From: Clostridiales bacterium
Lineage (GTDB): Bacteria; Bacillota; Clostridia; Christensenellales; Borkfalkiaceae
Assembly: GCA_015069465.1 (NCBI GenBank)
Contig: SVIO01000002.1
Coordinates: 1-64,000 of the forward strand
Direction: 5' to 3'
DNA: 64,000 nucleotides
A program made the translations under genes and the position numbers. Below the pieces are notes generated by a model. That model made no database searches and was not told the origin of the DNA. It saw only the letters and a program-made list of their open reading frames with translations. Positions within the stretch are counted from its first letter, which is position 1, and the number at the start of each line of letters is the position of its first letter. This document shows positions 34,736-43,699 of this stretch, in pieces.

Positions 34736-35821
34736 ATGTATCAATTAAAAACAAGACAAATTTGCTTTTTTATTATTGCTTTTTTGCCCATAACAAAATT
34801 TTTTAGTTTGCCAAGTTTAATTACTTCTTTTGCTAAAGAAGACTTGTGGATTTCTGCCCTAATTAGCCTTGCCATTGACTTTATCACACTTATCCCTATC
34901 GTTTATGTATGCAAAAAAACAGATAAAACTTTCTTTGAAATTATAGAAGATGTTTTTGGAGAAAACGGCGCTAAAATAATTGCTTTTTTATACCTAATCT
35001 ATTTTATGTCAAAGGCTATTTTGCCACTAAATGAACAAAAGGACTATGTAGAATACACCCTATACACCCTAAAGCCTAATGTCTTTTATTTTTTACCACT
35101 TTTTATACTTGCTTTTTATATGTGTTTTAAAAGGATTAGAGTTCTTGGTAGGCTTGCTGATATTCTATGGGTGGTAACTATAAACGGCTTTATAACACTT
35201 ATCGTTCTATCTTTATCTAACGCAGATTTTTCGGCAATACTACCGATAGGTGCTAGTGGTATAAAAAACATTGTTCATGGAAGTATCGCTTCTTTTAATT
35301 GGTTTGGCGATAGCGCAATTATTTTTCTTCTTGTTGGCTCTTTCAAGTGGGAAAAAGGCTCTAGCCTTAAAATTTTATTGTCTTATGTTCTAGGCGCTGT
35401 AATGGTGCTTTTGTTTATGATAATTTTCTATTCGATTTTTACTTCGATAGCATTTAGACAAAGGTTTGCACTAACTGAAGTTTCAAAGTATACCACCGTT
35501 ATAAACAACCTTGGAAGGTTTGACTATATTGGAATTTTTATGATTTTGTTTTCTAATATGTTTGCACTATGTCTGCCTATATATTTTTCAAGCAAACTGC
35601 TTGACTATATATTTTCTATAAAAATCATTTGGATTTCACCCGTGATTGTAGTTGGTTTTCAACTAATAATAACACTTTTTCTCTATCAATATTTTGTTAG
35701 TATTGAGATGTTTATGACAAGTTATTTTGCCATTTACTTTTTTGTTTTTGGGAACATTGTTCCTATAATAATTTCACTAATTACTTTAAGGAGAAACAAA
35801 TATGCGATTAAAGAAGGCTAA
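34736..35821 (+). CDS. gerAB: Spore germinant receptor subunit B (GerAB, APC-type permease)
   Basis: Multipass subunit with about ten transmembrane helices, related to amino acid-polyamine transporters and thought to bind the germinant. It opens with the GerAB-type YQLKTRQICFFIIAFLPITKFFSLP. Next come FIALFLYLIYF-like FLYLIYFMSKAILPLNE and a long hydrophobic core through residue 355. 361 residues is typical. It overlaps gerAC by 20 bp, so the three subunits are translationally coupled. Confidence 0.92.
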   Translation: MYQLKTRQICFFIIAFLPITKFFSLPSLITSFAKEDLWISALISLAIDFITLIPIVYVCKKTDKTFFEIIEDVFGENGAKIIAFLYLIYFMSKAILPLNEQKDYVEYTLYTLKPNVFYFLPLFILAFYMCFKRIRVLGRLADILWVVTINGFITLIVLSLSNADFSAILPIGASGIKNIVHGSIASFNWFGDSAIIFLLVGSFKWEKGSSLKILLSYVLGAVMVLLFMIIFYSIFTSIAFRQRFALTEVSKYTTVINNLGRFDYIGIFMILFSNMFALCLPIYFSSKLLDYIFSIKIIWISPVIVVGFQLIITLFLYQYFVSIEMFMTSYFAIYFFVFGNIVPIIISLITLRRNKYAIKEG

Positions 35822-37034
35822 AGCACTGCTCATTTGCCTGTCAATACTTTTAACTTTGTTTTTTTCTAATGATTTTGGACTGATAGATGTAGAAAAAACT
35901 TCGATTATAACGGCTATTGCAATTGACAAAGAGCAAGATGAATATATTTTAACTGCACAGGTTGCCGTGCCAGAAGCAACCGACACAAACACCGAAAATC
36001 AAAAGGCGCAACTTAGTAGCAAAGGCAAAACTATTGGCGAAGCCTTAAAAGAAATGGGCGATGTCTCGGGGTGGTTCCCTAAACTTGCTTTTTGCAACCT
36101 TATAATTCTAGGAAATAATTTAGCAAACGAAAACGTTGTTAATCTTCTTGACTATTTTGCAAAAACGCTTAGGCTTCAAGATTCTGCACTCGTGGCCCTT
36201 TCAGAAAAGTCGGCAAAAGAACTTTTATCCCTATCTACACCACTAGATAATATTTCTTCTTTTGCAATACAAAAAATTCTTCTTAAAGCCACACAATTTG
36301 ATAACGACGTTGCACCAACTGACATCAAAACTTTTGTTTCTGGATATTATTCTAAAAATCAGTCGGGGTATATGCCTTTAGTTAAGGTTATTAGTGCCGA
36401 TAATGGAAGTGGAAGCGAAGGTCAAAAAAGTGACAATAGTTCATCTAGTGGTGGGGGTAGTGGTGCTTCTAGTGGTGGGGACCAAAAAAGTCAAGGTGCA
36501 AACACAGAGTCTAATAACCTTTTTGATGCCAGAACAACTGCACTATTTTTTAAGGGAAAAAAGGTGGGAGAATTATCACCTGAAGAAACGGTTACATTTA
36601 ATGCCCTTAGCAAAAATATTAGTGGCACGAGTATTGCCGTAAACAATGTGCCACTAAATGATAAAGAGTGTAATTATTTGCTTAACATTATAAGTGATAG
36701 TCACTCGGTAAAAGTTAAAGCAACTGATAGTGGAATAGATTTAAACTTTTGTTTATCAATTTTTTGTAAAGTTAGCGATGTGTTTTCAACGGGTACAGAA
36801 GATTCCCTTTCTTCAAACACCAAACTTCCAAAGCCACTTGTTGAAAAAACCAAACAACTATTAACTAATAGCATTATAAGTTTGGTGAATAAATCGATAT
36901 CAACTAATTGCGATTTTTTTAATATAAAAGAAAAGCTGTATCGCTATAACTATAGCAAATACAGCCAATATAAAGACAATTTCTTATCTAAATTAAACAT
37001 TAAAATAAATGTTAATGTTAGTGGGCAAAAATAG
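35802..37034 (+). CDS. gerAC: Spore germinant receptor subunit C (GerAC), lacking a lipobox
   Basis: Ger(x)C family protein. The mature start (LIDVEKTSIITAIAIDKEQDEYILTAQVAVPE) and the KTIGEALKEM, LQDSALVALSEKSAKELL and C-terminal FNIKEKLYRYNYSKYSQY segments fit the family. The N-terminal signal segment (AKALLICLSILLTLFFSNDFG) has no cysteine where nearly all GerC proteins have a lipobox (GCW). It therefore appears to be anchored, if at all, by an uncleaved helix. A Ser/Gly-rich spacer at about residues 205-236 separates domains 1 and 2. 410 residues. AAGGAG precedes the ATG inside gerAB. Confidence 0.9.
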   Translation: MRLKKAKALLICLSILLTLFFSNDFGLIDVEKTSIITAIAIDKEQDEYILTAQVAVPEATDTNTENQKAQLSSKGKTIGEALKEMGDVSGWFPKLAFCNLIILGNNLANENVVNLLDYFAKTLRLQDSALVALSEKSAKELLSLSTPLDNISSFAIQKILLKATQFDNDVAPTDIKTFVSGYYSKNQSGYMPLVKVISADNGSGSEGQKSDNSSSSGGGSGASSGGDQKSQGANTESNNLFDARTTALFFKGKKVGELSPEETVTFNALSKNISGTSIAVNNVPLNDKECNYLLNIISDSHSVKVKATDSGIDLNFCLSIFCKVSDVFSTGTEDSLSSNTKLPKPLVEKTKQLLTNSIISLVNKSISTNCDFFNIKEKLYRYNYSKYSQYKDNFLSKLNIKINVNVSGQK

Positions 37035-37077
37035 AAAACCTGTTTTTGCCTTTTTTATTTTAAAAAGGAAAACTTTT

Positions 37078-38052
37078 TTACTCAAAAATTTTATCTACAA
37101 CTTGTTTAGCACTAGCCCCACTTATATAGTCGCCAATATTACTAAACGCTTTTTCAAAATCTGCTTTACTAAACTTAATGCCGTTTAATGTATTTGCAAA
37201 CTCTTTAATTGGCTTTTTCTCAAAGAAATCGCCAAAAATCTCTGCATCAGAAACTACTCCGTTTTTAGTTGAAAAAGTTAGCGTTAAAATGCCAAACTCA
37301 AACTTTTCAGTAAAGGTGTTTGCCCCTACAGGTGAGCGACCTATATTCCACTCGTATTTAGAATATTTTTCTTCCACTAGTTTGTTTATTGACGTTAAAT
37401 CTTCATCGGTAAATTCATAAGGTGTGCAACTTTTTAAGAACTCGTTTTTTAGCCCCGTTTTGAACTCATCGACAGTCATTTTCTTTTCAAGGTGTTCTAT
37501 AACGTTTGTCACCCTTGCCCTAACCGATTTTATGCCCTTGCTTTGCATTTTTAGTTTTGATGGATTTAAGCACTTTGCAAGTTCACTGCTGTCGGTATTA
37601 TAGAGTATTGTGCCGTGATGCATAATTCTATCTTTATAAACTGTTTGGGCATTGCCTGAAATCTTTTTATCATCTATAGTTATATCGTTTCTGCCACTAA
37701 ATTTAGCATTTACGCCAAGGCTATTAAGATATTCTATAATCGGTGCAGTAAACTTTTTATAATGCTCTTCATTTTGGTTATAAGGGGCAATAACGGTGTA
37801 ACATATATTACCCTTGTCATGATAGACTGTTCCACCCCCTGTAAGCCTTCTAACCACCTTTACGCCTGCCTTTTCGGTATAAGCAAGATTAACTTCTTCT
37901 ATGGCGTTTTGGTTTGTTCCAACAATAACAGCCCTGTCGTTTACCCAAAGATAAATATAATAGTTATCCGTTTGTTTTAAGAGATATTCTTCGGATGCTA
38001 AGTTAAAATAAGCATCGGTATTATCGTGAGTTATAAAATAAAACTTTGGCAT
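37078..38052 (-). CDS. lplA: Lipoate-protein ligase A
   Basis: Attaches lipoate (via lipoyl-AMP) to lysines of lipoyl domains. Conserved LplA segments: NLASEEYLLKQ, VIVGTNQNAIEEVNLAYTEKAGVKVVRRLTGGGTVYHDKGNICYTVI with the RRxTGGG motif, SGRNDITIDDKKISGNAQ (catalytic Lys in KISGNA), and HHGTILYN. The C-terminal accessory domain is present from about residue 245. 324 residues. It lies directly downstream of the 2-oxoacid dehydrogenase genes, which encode two lipoyl domains that need this enzyme. A terminator separates it from the E1 gene. Confidence 0.95.
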   Translation of the reverse strand: MPKFYFITHDNTDAYFNLASEEYLLKQTDNYYIYLWVNDRAVIVGTNQNAIEEVNLAYTEKAGVKVVRRLTGGGTVYHDKGNICYTVIAPYNQNEEHYKKFTAPIIEYLNSLGVNAKFSGRNDITIDDKKISGNAQTVYKDRIMHHGTILYNTDSSELAKCLNPSKLKMQSKGIKSVRARVTNVIEHLEKKMTVDEFKTGLKNEFLKSCTPYEFTDEDLTSINKLVEEKYSKYEWNIGRSPVGANTFTEKFEFGILTLTFSTKNGVVSDAEIFGDFFEKKPIKEFANTLNGIKFSKADFEKAFSNIGDYISGASAKQVVDKIFE

Positions 38053-38072
38053 ATTTTTTCCTTTAATTTATC

Positions 38073-38100
38073 AAAAAAGGGGGGCTATGCCCCCTTTTTT
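38073..38100 (-). terminator. Terminator after the 2-oxoacid dehydrogenase operon
   Basis: AAAAAAGGGGGGC/GCCCCCTTTTTT stem with a short TAT-type loop, just past the E1 stop codon. The minus-strand T-run follows. lplA begins 21 nt beyond it, so lplA is expressed by read-through or by its own promoter. Confidence 0.85.
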
Positions 38101-38114
38101 AGTTTTTAATTAGA

Positions 38115-40592
38115 TTAAACACCCTTCTTAGCCTTTCTGAGTGCTTCAGCATCAGATGTATTAGTTGTGCTAATATGACCTTTGAGAGGTAAAATCTTGT
38201 CGTTAATGCAGTCGATAATCCATTCTGCTTGTGGGAAGAATTCAGCATCAAATTCAAATGGAGGAGTAATCCAGTTCTTTGCACCACAAACAACTGCTGG
38301 TGCATCGAGATAATCGAAGCAGAGTTCAGAAATATTTCTAGCGAAGTCGTTAAGGATACTACCTCTTGCACAAGCATCAGAAGCAAGGATAATTCTGCCT
38401 GTCTTTTTAACAGATTCAACAACCTTTTCATAGTTGAATGGAACGATTGACCTTGCGTCGATAACTTCAGCTTCAACGCCGTATTTTTCAGAAAGAATCT
38501 TAGCAGCATCCATTGCTCTATAAAGTGTTGCACCGATTGTAAGAATTGTTACATCGCTACCAACTCTCTTGATGTCTGGTTCGCCAAGTGGAATTTCATA
38601 ATATCCTTCTGGAACGCCTTCTTTTCTAAATTCTTCGCCCTTGTCGTAAATTCTTTGGCTTTCAAAGAAGATAACAGGGTCTGTTCCATTAAGAGCAGAG
38701 TTCATTAAACCCTTAGCATCATAAGGTGTTACAGGGAAGCAAACTTTAAGTCCTGGAACGTGTGCAGGAAGAGCAACCCAGTCTTGTGAGTGTTGAGCAC
38801 CATACTTAGCACCAACAGAAACACGGAGAACAACAGGCATCTTCAAGATACCACTACTCATAGCTTGCCATTTAGCAAGTTGGTTAAAGATTTCGTCGCC
38901 TGCTCTACCCATAAAGTCAGCGTACATAAGTTCGATAATTGCTCTACCACCACAGAGGCCGTAACCAACAGCAGAAGAAACGATTGCAGCTTCTGAAATT
39001 GGAGAGTTAAAGAGTCTGTGATATGGAAGTGCTTCTGTTAAGCCCTTATAAACGGCAAATGCACCACCCCAATCACGAACGTCTTCACCATAAGCAGTAA
39101 GAGTTGGGTCTTTATAATATTTATCAATGATAGCTTCGAATAAGCCGTCACGGATGTTATATCTCTTCATGTTAGAAACTTGGTTGCCCTTTTCGTCAAA
39201 CGCATAACGTGATTTACCAGCAATTTGTTTAACTCTTGGGTTTTCTTCCATAGGAATCTTAACGTCTTTGCCGATTTCAACAGGTCTATCACCCATGCTT
39301 TCAACTTTGCCGTTAGAGAACATCAAGTCTTCAACGTAATATGGGTCTTTCTTGAAATCAAGATATGGAGATTCGTTAGGGTCAGCAGCAAGTTTGCAGA
39401 GTTTGAGCATTCTTTCTTTAATACTAGCAATGATATCATCGAATTTGCCATCGCTTTCAACCTTAGCATCAACGAGTGCTTTTCTATATGTTACCATTGG
39501 GTCATATTGCTTCCAGTTTTCAAGTTCTTCAACTGTTCTATAACTCATAGCATCTGATGGAGAGTGTCCAGCATAACGATATGTTACAACGTCAAGAAGA
39601 ACAGGACCATCGCCATCAACTAAAATCTTCTTCTTTCTCTTCATTGCATCAATTACTGCAAGTGGGTTAAATCCATCAACTCTTTCAGCATAAAGTTGTG
39701 TTGGAGAAATACCAGCACCAAGACGAGCAAGGAAATCATAAGCCATTGTTTCGCCTCTTGTTTGGCCACCCATACCATAACCATTGTTGAAGAAGTTAAA
39801 TAGAATTGGAAGACCACCTTTCTTTTCCCAAAGTTGACGAAGTTGGTCCATTGAAGCAAAGTTCATAGATTCATAAACAACACCACAACCAACAGCGCCG
39901 TCACCTACGTTAGAAATAACGATACCTGGCTTGTCGTTAACCTTTTTATATAAAGCAGCACCAAGAGCAACAGGAGCAGCACCACCAACGAGAGCGTTGT
40001 TTGGATAGATACCAAATGGTAAGAAGAACACGTGCATTGAACCACCCATACCTCTGTGGAAACCTGTTCTACGAGCAAAAATTTCGCTCATGAATCCATA
40101 GAGAAGGAAGTCAACTGCTAAGTCTTTTACATTACCTGTCTTGTTGAGTTTTTCAACAGGAGCAAGTGTTTCGCCACCCATAAAATCTTTCATGATTTGA
40201 TAGAGTTTATCTTCTGGCAATTTATTGATTGAAGCAAGACCACGAGCCAAAACTTCGCTGTGGCTTCTGTGTGAACCAAAAGTCATATCGTCCATATCAA
40301 GGATATACGCTTGACCAACAGCTGCTGCTTCTTGTCCCATTGACAAGTGTGCAGGACCTGGGTATGAGTGCTTAAAGCCTTGATATTCGTTTTTGATTTT
40401 GATGTCGTTAATCATGCTTTCAAATTCTCTAAGCATTGCGATGTCGTTGAAAATACGAACAAAATCTTGCTTAGAAAAATTTTCTTTTTCGTCTTTAATA
40501 GACTTGTTGTAAACATTTACAGGAATATCTGTAAATTGAATTTTACCTTGTGCCCTTATAAAATTAGGGTCAATTACTAAATTCTTTGGCAT
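38115..40592 (-). CDS. 2-oxoacid dehydrogenase E1, fused alpha and beta subunits
   Basis: Thiamine-diphosphate enzyme that decarboxylates a 2-oxoacid and acylates the lipoyl arm of E2. Residues 1 to about 440 are the alpha part: HSYPGPAHLSMGQEAAAVG, HRGMGGSMHVF, and the ThDP motif GDGAVGCGVVYESMN to NNGYGMG, then YRYAGHSPSD. Residues from about 480 to the end are the beta part: NMKRYNIRDGLFEAI, AYGEDVRDWGG, SPISEAAIVSSAVGYGL, RAIIELMYADF, GAQHSQDW. Separate subunits total about 650-700 residues; this is one 825-residue chain. The substrate (pyruvate, acetoin or branched 2-oxoacid) cannot be fixed from motifs. Operon order is dehydrogenase-E2-E3-E1. Confidence 0.92.
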   Translation of the reverse strand: MPKNLVIDPNFIRAQGKIQFTDIPVNVYNKSIKDEKENFSKQDFVRIFNDIAMLREFESMINDIKIKNEYQGFKHSYPGPAHLSMGQEAAAVGQAYILDMDDMTFGSHRSHSEVLARGLASINKLPEDKLYQIMKDFMGGETLAPVEKLNKTGNVKDLAVDFLLYGFMSEIFARRTGFHRGMGGSMHVFFLPFGIYPNNALVGGAAPVALGAALYKKVNDKPGIVISNVGDGAVGCGVVYESMNFASMDQLRQLWEKKGGLPILFNFFNNGYGMGGQTRGETMAYDFLARLGAGISPTQLYAERVDGFNPLAVIDAMKRKKKILVDGDGPVLLDVVTYRYAGHSPSDAMSYRTVEELENWKQYDPMVTYRKALVDAKVESDGKFDDIIASIKERMLKLCKLAADPNESPYLDFKKDPYYVEDLMFSNGKVESMGDRPVEIGKDVKIPMEENPRVKQIAGKSRYAFDEKGNQVSNMKRYNIRDGLFEAIIDKYYKDPTLTAYGEDVRDWGGAFAVYKGLTEALPYHRLFNSPISEAAIVSSAVGYGLCGGRAIIELMYADFMGRAGDEIFNQLAKWQAMSSGILKMPVVLRVSVGAKYGAQHSQDWVALPAHVPGLKVCFPVTPYDAKGLMNSALNGTDPVIFFESQRIYDKGEEFRKEGVPEGYYEIPLGEPDIKRVGSDVTILTIGATLYRAMDAAKILSEKYGVEAEVIDARSIVPFNYEKVVESVKKTGRIILASDACARGSILNDFARNISELCFDYLDAPAVVCGAKNWITPPFEFDAEFFPQAEWIIDCINDKILPLKGHISTTNTSDAEALRKAKKGV

Positions 40593-40621
40593 TTTTATAT
40601 CTCCTTATAATTTTTAACTAA

Positions 40622-41992
40622 TTAGATTTGGAAAATCGCTTCTCTAACGATTTCGCATACTGTTGGGTGTGGGAACACCAATTTCTTAATGTTTTCGATA
40701 TCAACTTCTAAGTCAACCATTGCAGAAACTGAAACGATGAATTCGCCTGCATAACTACCAATGATGTGTGCACCGATAAGTGTGTTTGTCTTGTTGTTGA
40801 TAACTAATTTACAAATACCATTTAGGTCTGTATTTTCAGCAATGTATCTACCAGAGAAAGTCATTGGGATTGAAACGCATTTAACGTCTAAGCCCTTTTG
40901 TTTAGCACTTTCTTCTGTTTCGCCAACAGAACCAACTTCTGGGTTTGTGTAGATAACTGATGGAATAACATTATAACGAATACGGTCTTTCTTGCCGATG
41001 ATGTTGTTTACTGCAACTTCTGCTTCTCTATAAGCTGTGTGAGCAAGCATGATTTTAGCGTTTACGTCGCCTACTGCATAAACGTTAGCAACGTTTGTCT
41101 TCATCATATCGTCTGTGATGATAGCGCCTCTATCCATAGCAACGCCAATGTTTTCTAAGCCGATACCTTGTGTAACAGCCCTTCTACCAATTGAGCAGAG
41201 AACTTTATCAGCCATAACCTTTTCAACTTTGCCATCTTTTTCATAAACAACGCCATCTTTTTCAACTGCTGTAACTTTTGCGCCGAGTTTGAATTCAACG
41301 CCTTTCTTTTCTAAACTCTTTTGAAGGATAGAAGAAATTTCAGCTTCTGTTGGGCCAGCAATTTTGTTAAGCATTTCAACAACAGTAACTTTTGAGCCTA
41401 CTGATGAGAAATAACTTGCCATTTCAAGACCGATAACGCCACCACCGATAACAACTAACTTTTCAGGGATAACTGTTAAATCTAAAACTTCTCTGTTTGT
41501 CATAACGAGACCAGCTTCGAGATTTTCTCTGAGTCCTGGGATTGGTGGAACTACAGGCATAGAACCTGTTGCGATGATTAAGCGCTTAGCGATAAATTTT
41601 TCTTCGCCAGCCTTAATGATATAGCCTTCGTCAGCCTTACCCTCAATAAAGCCTTCTGTTTCTTTCATGACAACATGATTTCTCTTAAGTTGTGATTTAA
41701 CGCCAGAAACGAGCATTTTAACAACGCCGTTCTTTCTTTCAACAACAAACTTTTGGTCAACAGTTGCTTTTCCGTCAATATTAACGCCATAAGCACTTGC
41801 ATGGTTAGCATAGTCAAAAACTTTTGCAGAGTTAAGGAAAGTTTTACTTGGAACGCAACCTTCGTTTAAGCAAACGCCACCAAACGCTCTTTTTTCAATT
41901 ACCATTGTTTTCAAACCAGCGTGACCAGCTCTTTCTGCTGCAAGGTATCCACCTGGACCACCACCGATTACGATTAAATCAAAGATTTCCAT
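40622..41992 (-). CDS. lpdA: Dihydrolipoyl dehydrogenase (E3)
   Basis: FAD enzyme that reoxidises dihydrolipoyl groups of E2 with NAD+. N-terminal FAD Rossmann motif VIGGGPGGYLAAERAGHAG. The redox-active disulfide is CLNEGCVPSK (Cys41 and Cys46). The NAD motif is VVIGGGVIGLEMASYFSSVGSKVTVVE, with AVGDVNAKIMLAHTAYREAEVAV and the C-terminal HPTVCEIVREA carrying the active His-Glu pair. 456 residues. AAGGAGAAAAC precedes the ATG. It lies 18 nt after the E2 gene and 29 nt before the E1 gene. Confidence 0.96.
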   Translation of the reverse strand: MEIFDLIVIGGGPGGYLAAERAGHAGLKTMVIEKRAFGGVCLNEGCVPSKTFLNSAKVFDYANHASAYGVNIDGKATVDQKFVVERKNGVVKMLVSGVKSQLKRNHVVMKETEGFIEGKADEGYIIKAGEEKFIAKRLIIATGSMPVVPPIPGLRENLEAGLVMTNREVLDLTVIPEKLVVIGGGVIGLEMASYFSSVGSKVTVVEMLNKIAGPTEAEISSILQKSLEKKGVEFKLGAKVTAVEKDGVVYEKDGKVEKVMADKVLCSIGRRAVTQGIGLENIGVAMDRGAIITDDMMKTNVANVYAVGDVNAKIMLAHTAYREAEVAVNNIIGKKDRIRYNVIPSVIYTNPEVGSVGETEESAKQKGLDVKCVSIPMTFSGRYIAENTDLNGICKLVINNKTNTLIGAHIIGSYAGEFIVSVSAMVDLEVDIENIKKLVFPHPTVCEIVREAIFQI

Positions 41993-42010
41993 TTGTTTTC
42001 TCCTTATATA

Positions 42011-43663
42011 TTAGATTGAATCAGCCATTAGGTTAATGCTGAAGTTTTCAAGATAATCTTTCAAGTCTTTCAAGAATCTTGATGCAGGTGCACCGTCAAG
42101 TGCTCTATGGTCATAAGAAAGTGAAAGTGCCATTGCTGTATAAGGAATAATTTCACCATCTTTACCAAGTTTAATTCTTGTTTCTAATGTATTTACACCC
42201 AAAATACCTGTTTGTGGTGGGTTTACAACAGGAGTGAAACTTTCAATACCCATTGTACCTACGTTACTGATAGTAAAGCTACCACCTGTTAAGAGTTCTG
42301 GAGCGAGTTTGCCTTCAATAGCATCTGTTGAAAGTTTTTTAGACTTGATTGCGATTTCAGAAAGTGTCATTGTATCAGCACCGAAAAGTGTTGGAACTAA
42401 AAGTCCTCTTGGAGTGTCTGTCGCAATACCCATATTAACGTGGTCAAAATAACGCATTGTATCGCCATTGATTAAGTGAGCGTTCAAATCTCTATGCTTC
42501 TTAAGTACTCTTGATGCAGCGTATACGATGATGTTATTGATTGTGATTGATGGGAGTTTAAGTGTTTCTGCATTATCTTTAAGCATCTTTCTAAATGCCA
42601 TAATGTTTGTGCAGTCAAATGAAATTGTATGTGTAAGTTGTGCCATTGTTGAAAGGCTCATTACCATGTTCTTAGCAATAACCTTTCTAATGTTAGACAT
42701 CTTTTCATCTTTATAAGCCTTGAAGTCATCGCTTGCCTTAACTGGAGCAGCAGCAACTTCTTTAACTTCTGCAGGTGCGCTTGCCTTAACAGGTTCAGCA
42801 ACTGTTTTAGCATTAACACTTGCTTCTCTAACGTCTCTTTCAATGATTCTGCCGTTAGGACCTGTTGGAGTTGCACTATTTAAGTCAACGCCAAGTTTTT
42901 CTGCTAAGTTCTTTGCTCTTGGAGAAGCGAATACTTTGCCTTCAGCATTTGCTGTTGCTGTAGGTGCTGGTGCAGCTGCTGTTGTAGCAACTGGTGCACT
43001 TGCTGTAACTTCTTGAGCAACAACTTCGCTTTCGCCGTCTGGTGATAAGCCTGAAGCATCTTCTCCGTGTGGGCCAACTGCACATACGTTAGAAAGAACA
43101 GGAACTTCATCGCCTGCTTCACAGAAGATTGCTAAAACTTCGCCTTCCACTTCTGCTTGATAGTCAAATGAAGATTTGTCTGTTTCATAAGAGAACATAA
43201 TGTCGCCAACCTTAACATTGTCGCCAACTTTTACTTTCCATTCTGTCAAAATACAACTTTCAACAGTAATACCTGCCTTTGGCATTGCAACAGGTTTAAC
43301 GTTAGGGCTAACTGCCTTTTTAGGTGCTGGTGCACTTGCAGGTGCTTGAGCTGGTGCTTCCACCTTAACTTCTTTAACCTCAGCAGCTGGTGCGCCGTTT
43401 GGTGCAAATGCTGAAACATCTTCCCCCTTAGCGCCAATAACTGCAATGTTTGTAAGAACAGGAACTTCATCACCTTCTTCACAGAAAAGTGCTAAAACTT
43501 CGCCTTCTACTTCTGCTGTTAGGTCAAAAGAAGATTTGTCTGTTTCATAAGTAGCAAGAACGTCGCCAACCTTAACGCTATCGCCAACTTTTACTTTCCA
43601 TTCTGTTAAAATACAACTTTCAACAGTAATGCCTGCTTTTGGCATTGTAATTGGATTTGCCAT
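42011..43663 (-). CDS. 2-oxoacid dehydrogenase E2 with two lipoyl domains
   Basis: Core acyltransferase of the complex. Two nearly identical lipoyl domains occupy residues 1-80 and about 121-200, with lipoylation sites Lys43 and Lys163 in ETDKSSFD. Ala/Pro/Val-rich flexible linkers join the parts. The E3/E1-binding domain is at about 240-280 (FASPRAKNLAEKLGVDLNSATPTGPNGRIIERDV). The catalytic domain ends with SLSYDHRALDGAPASRFL, with the active-site His and Asp. 550 residues. The doubled lipoyl domain is probably a recent internal duplication, since the two are very similar in protein and DNA. GGAG precedes the ATG. Confidence 0.94.
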   Translation of the reverse strand: MANPITMPKAGITVESCILTEWKVKVGDSVKVGDVLATYETDKSSFDLTAEVEGEVLALFCEEGDEVPVLTNIAVIGAKGEDVSAFAPNGAPAAEVKEVKVEAPAQAPASAPAPKKAVSPNVKPVAMPKAGITVESCILTEWKVKVGDNVKVGDIMFSYETDKSSFDYQAEVEGEVLAIFCEAGDEVPVLSNVCAVGPHGEDASGLSPDGESEVVAQEVTASAPVATTAAAPAPTATANAEGKVFASPRAKNLAEKLGVDLNSATPTGPNGRIIERDVREASVNAKTVAEPVKASAPAEVKEVAAAPVKASDDFKAYKDEKMSNIRKVIAKNMVMSLSTMAQLTHTISFDCTNIMAFRKMLKDNAETLKLPSITINNIIVYAASRVLKKHRDLNAHLINGDTMRYFDHVNMGIATDTPRGLLVPTLFGADTMTLSEIAIKSKKLSTDAIEGKLAPELLTGGSFTISNVGTMGIESFTPVVNPPQTGILGVNTLETRIKLGKDGEIIPYTAMALSLSYDHRALDGAPASRFLKDLKDYLENFSINLMADSI

Positions 43664-43699
43664 AATTTTACTCCTTTATATAAATGTTTATTTTTTAAC

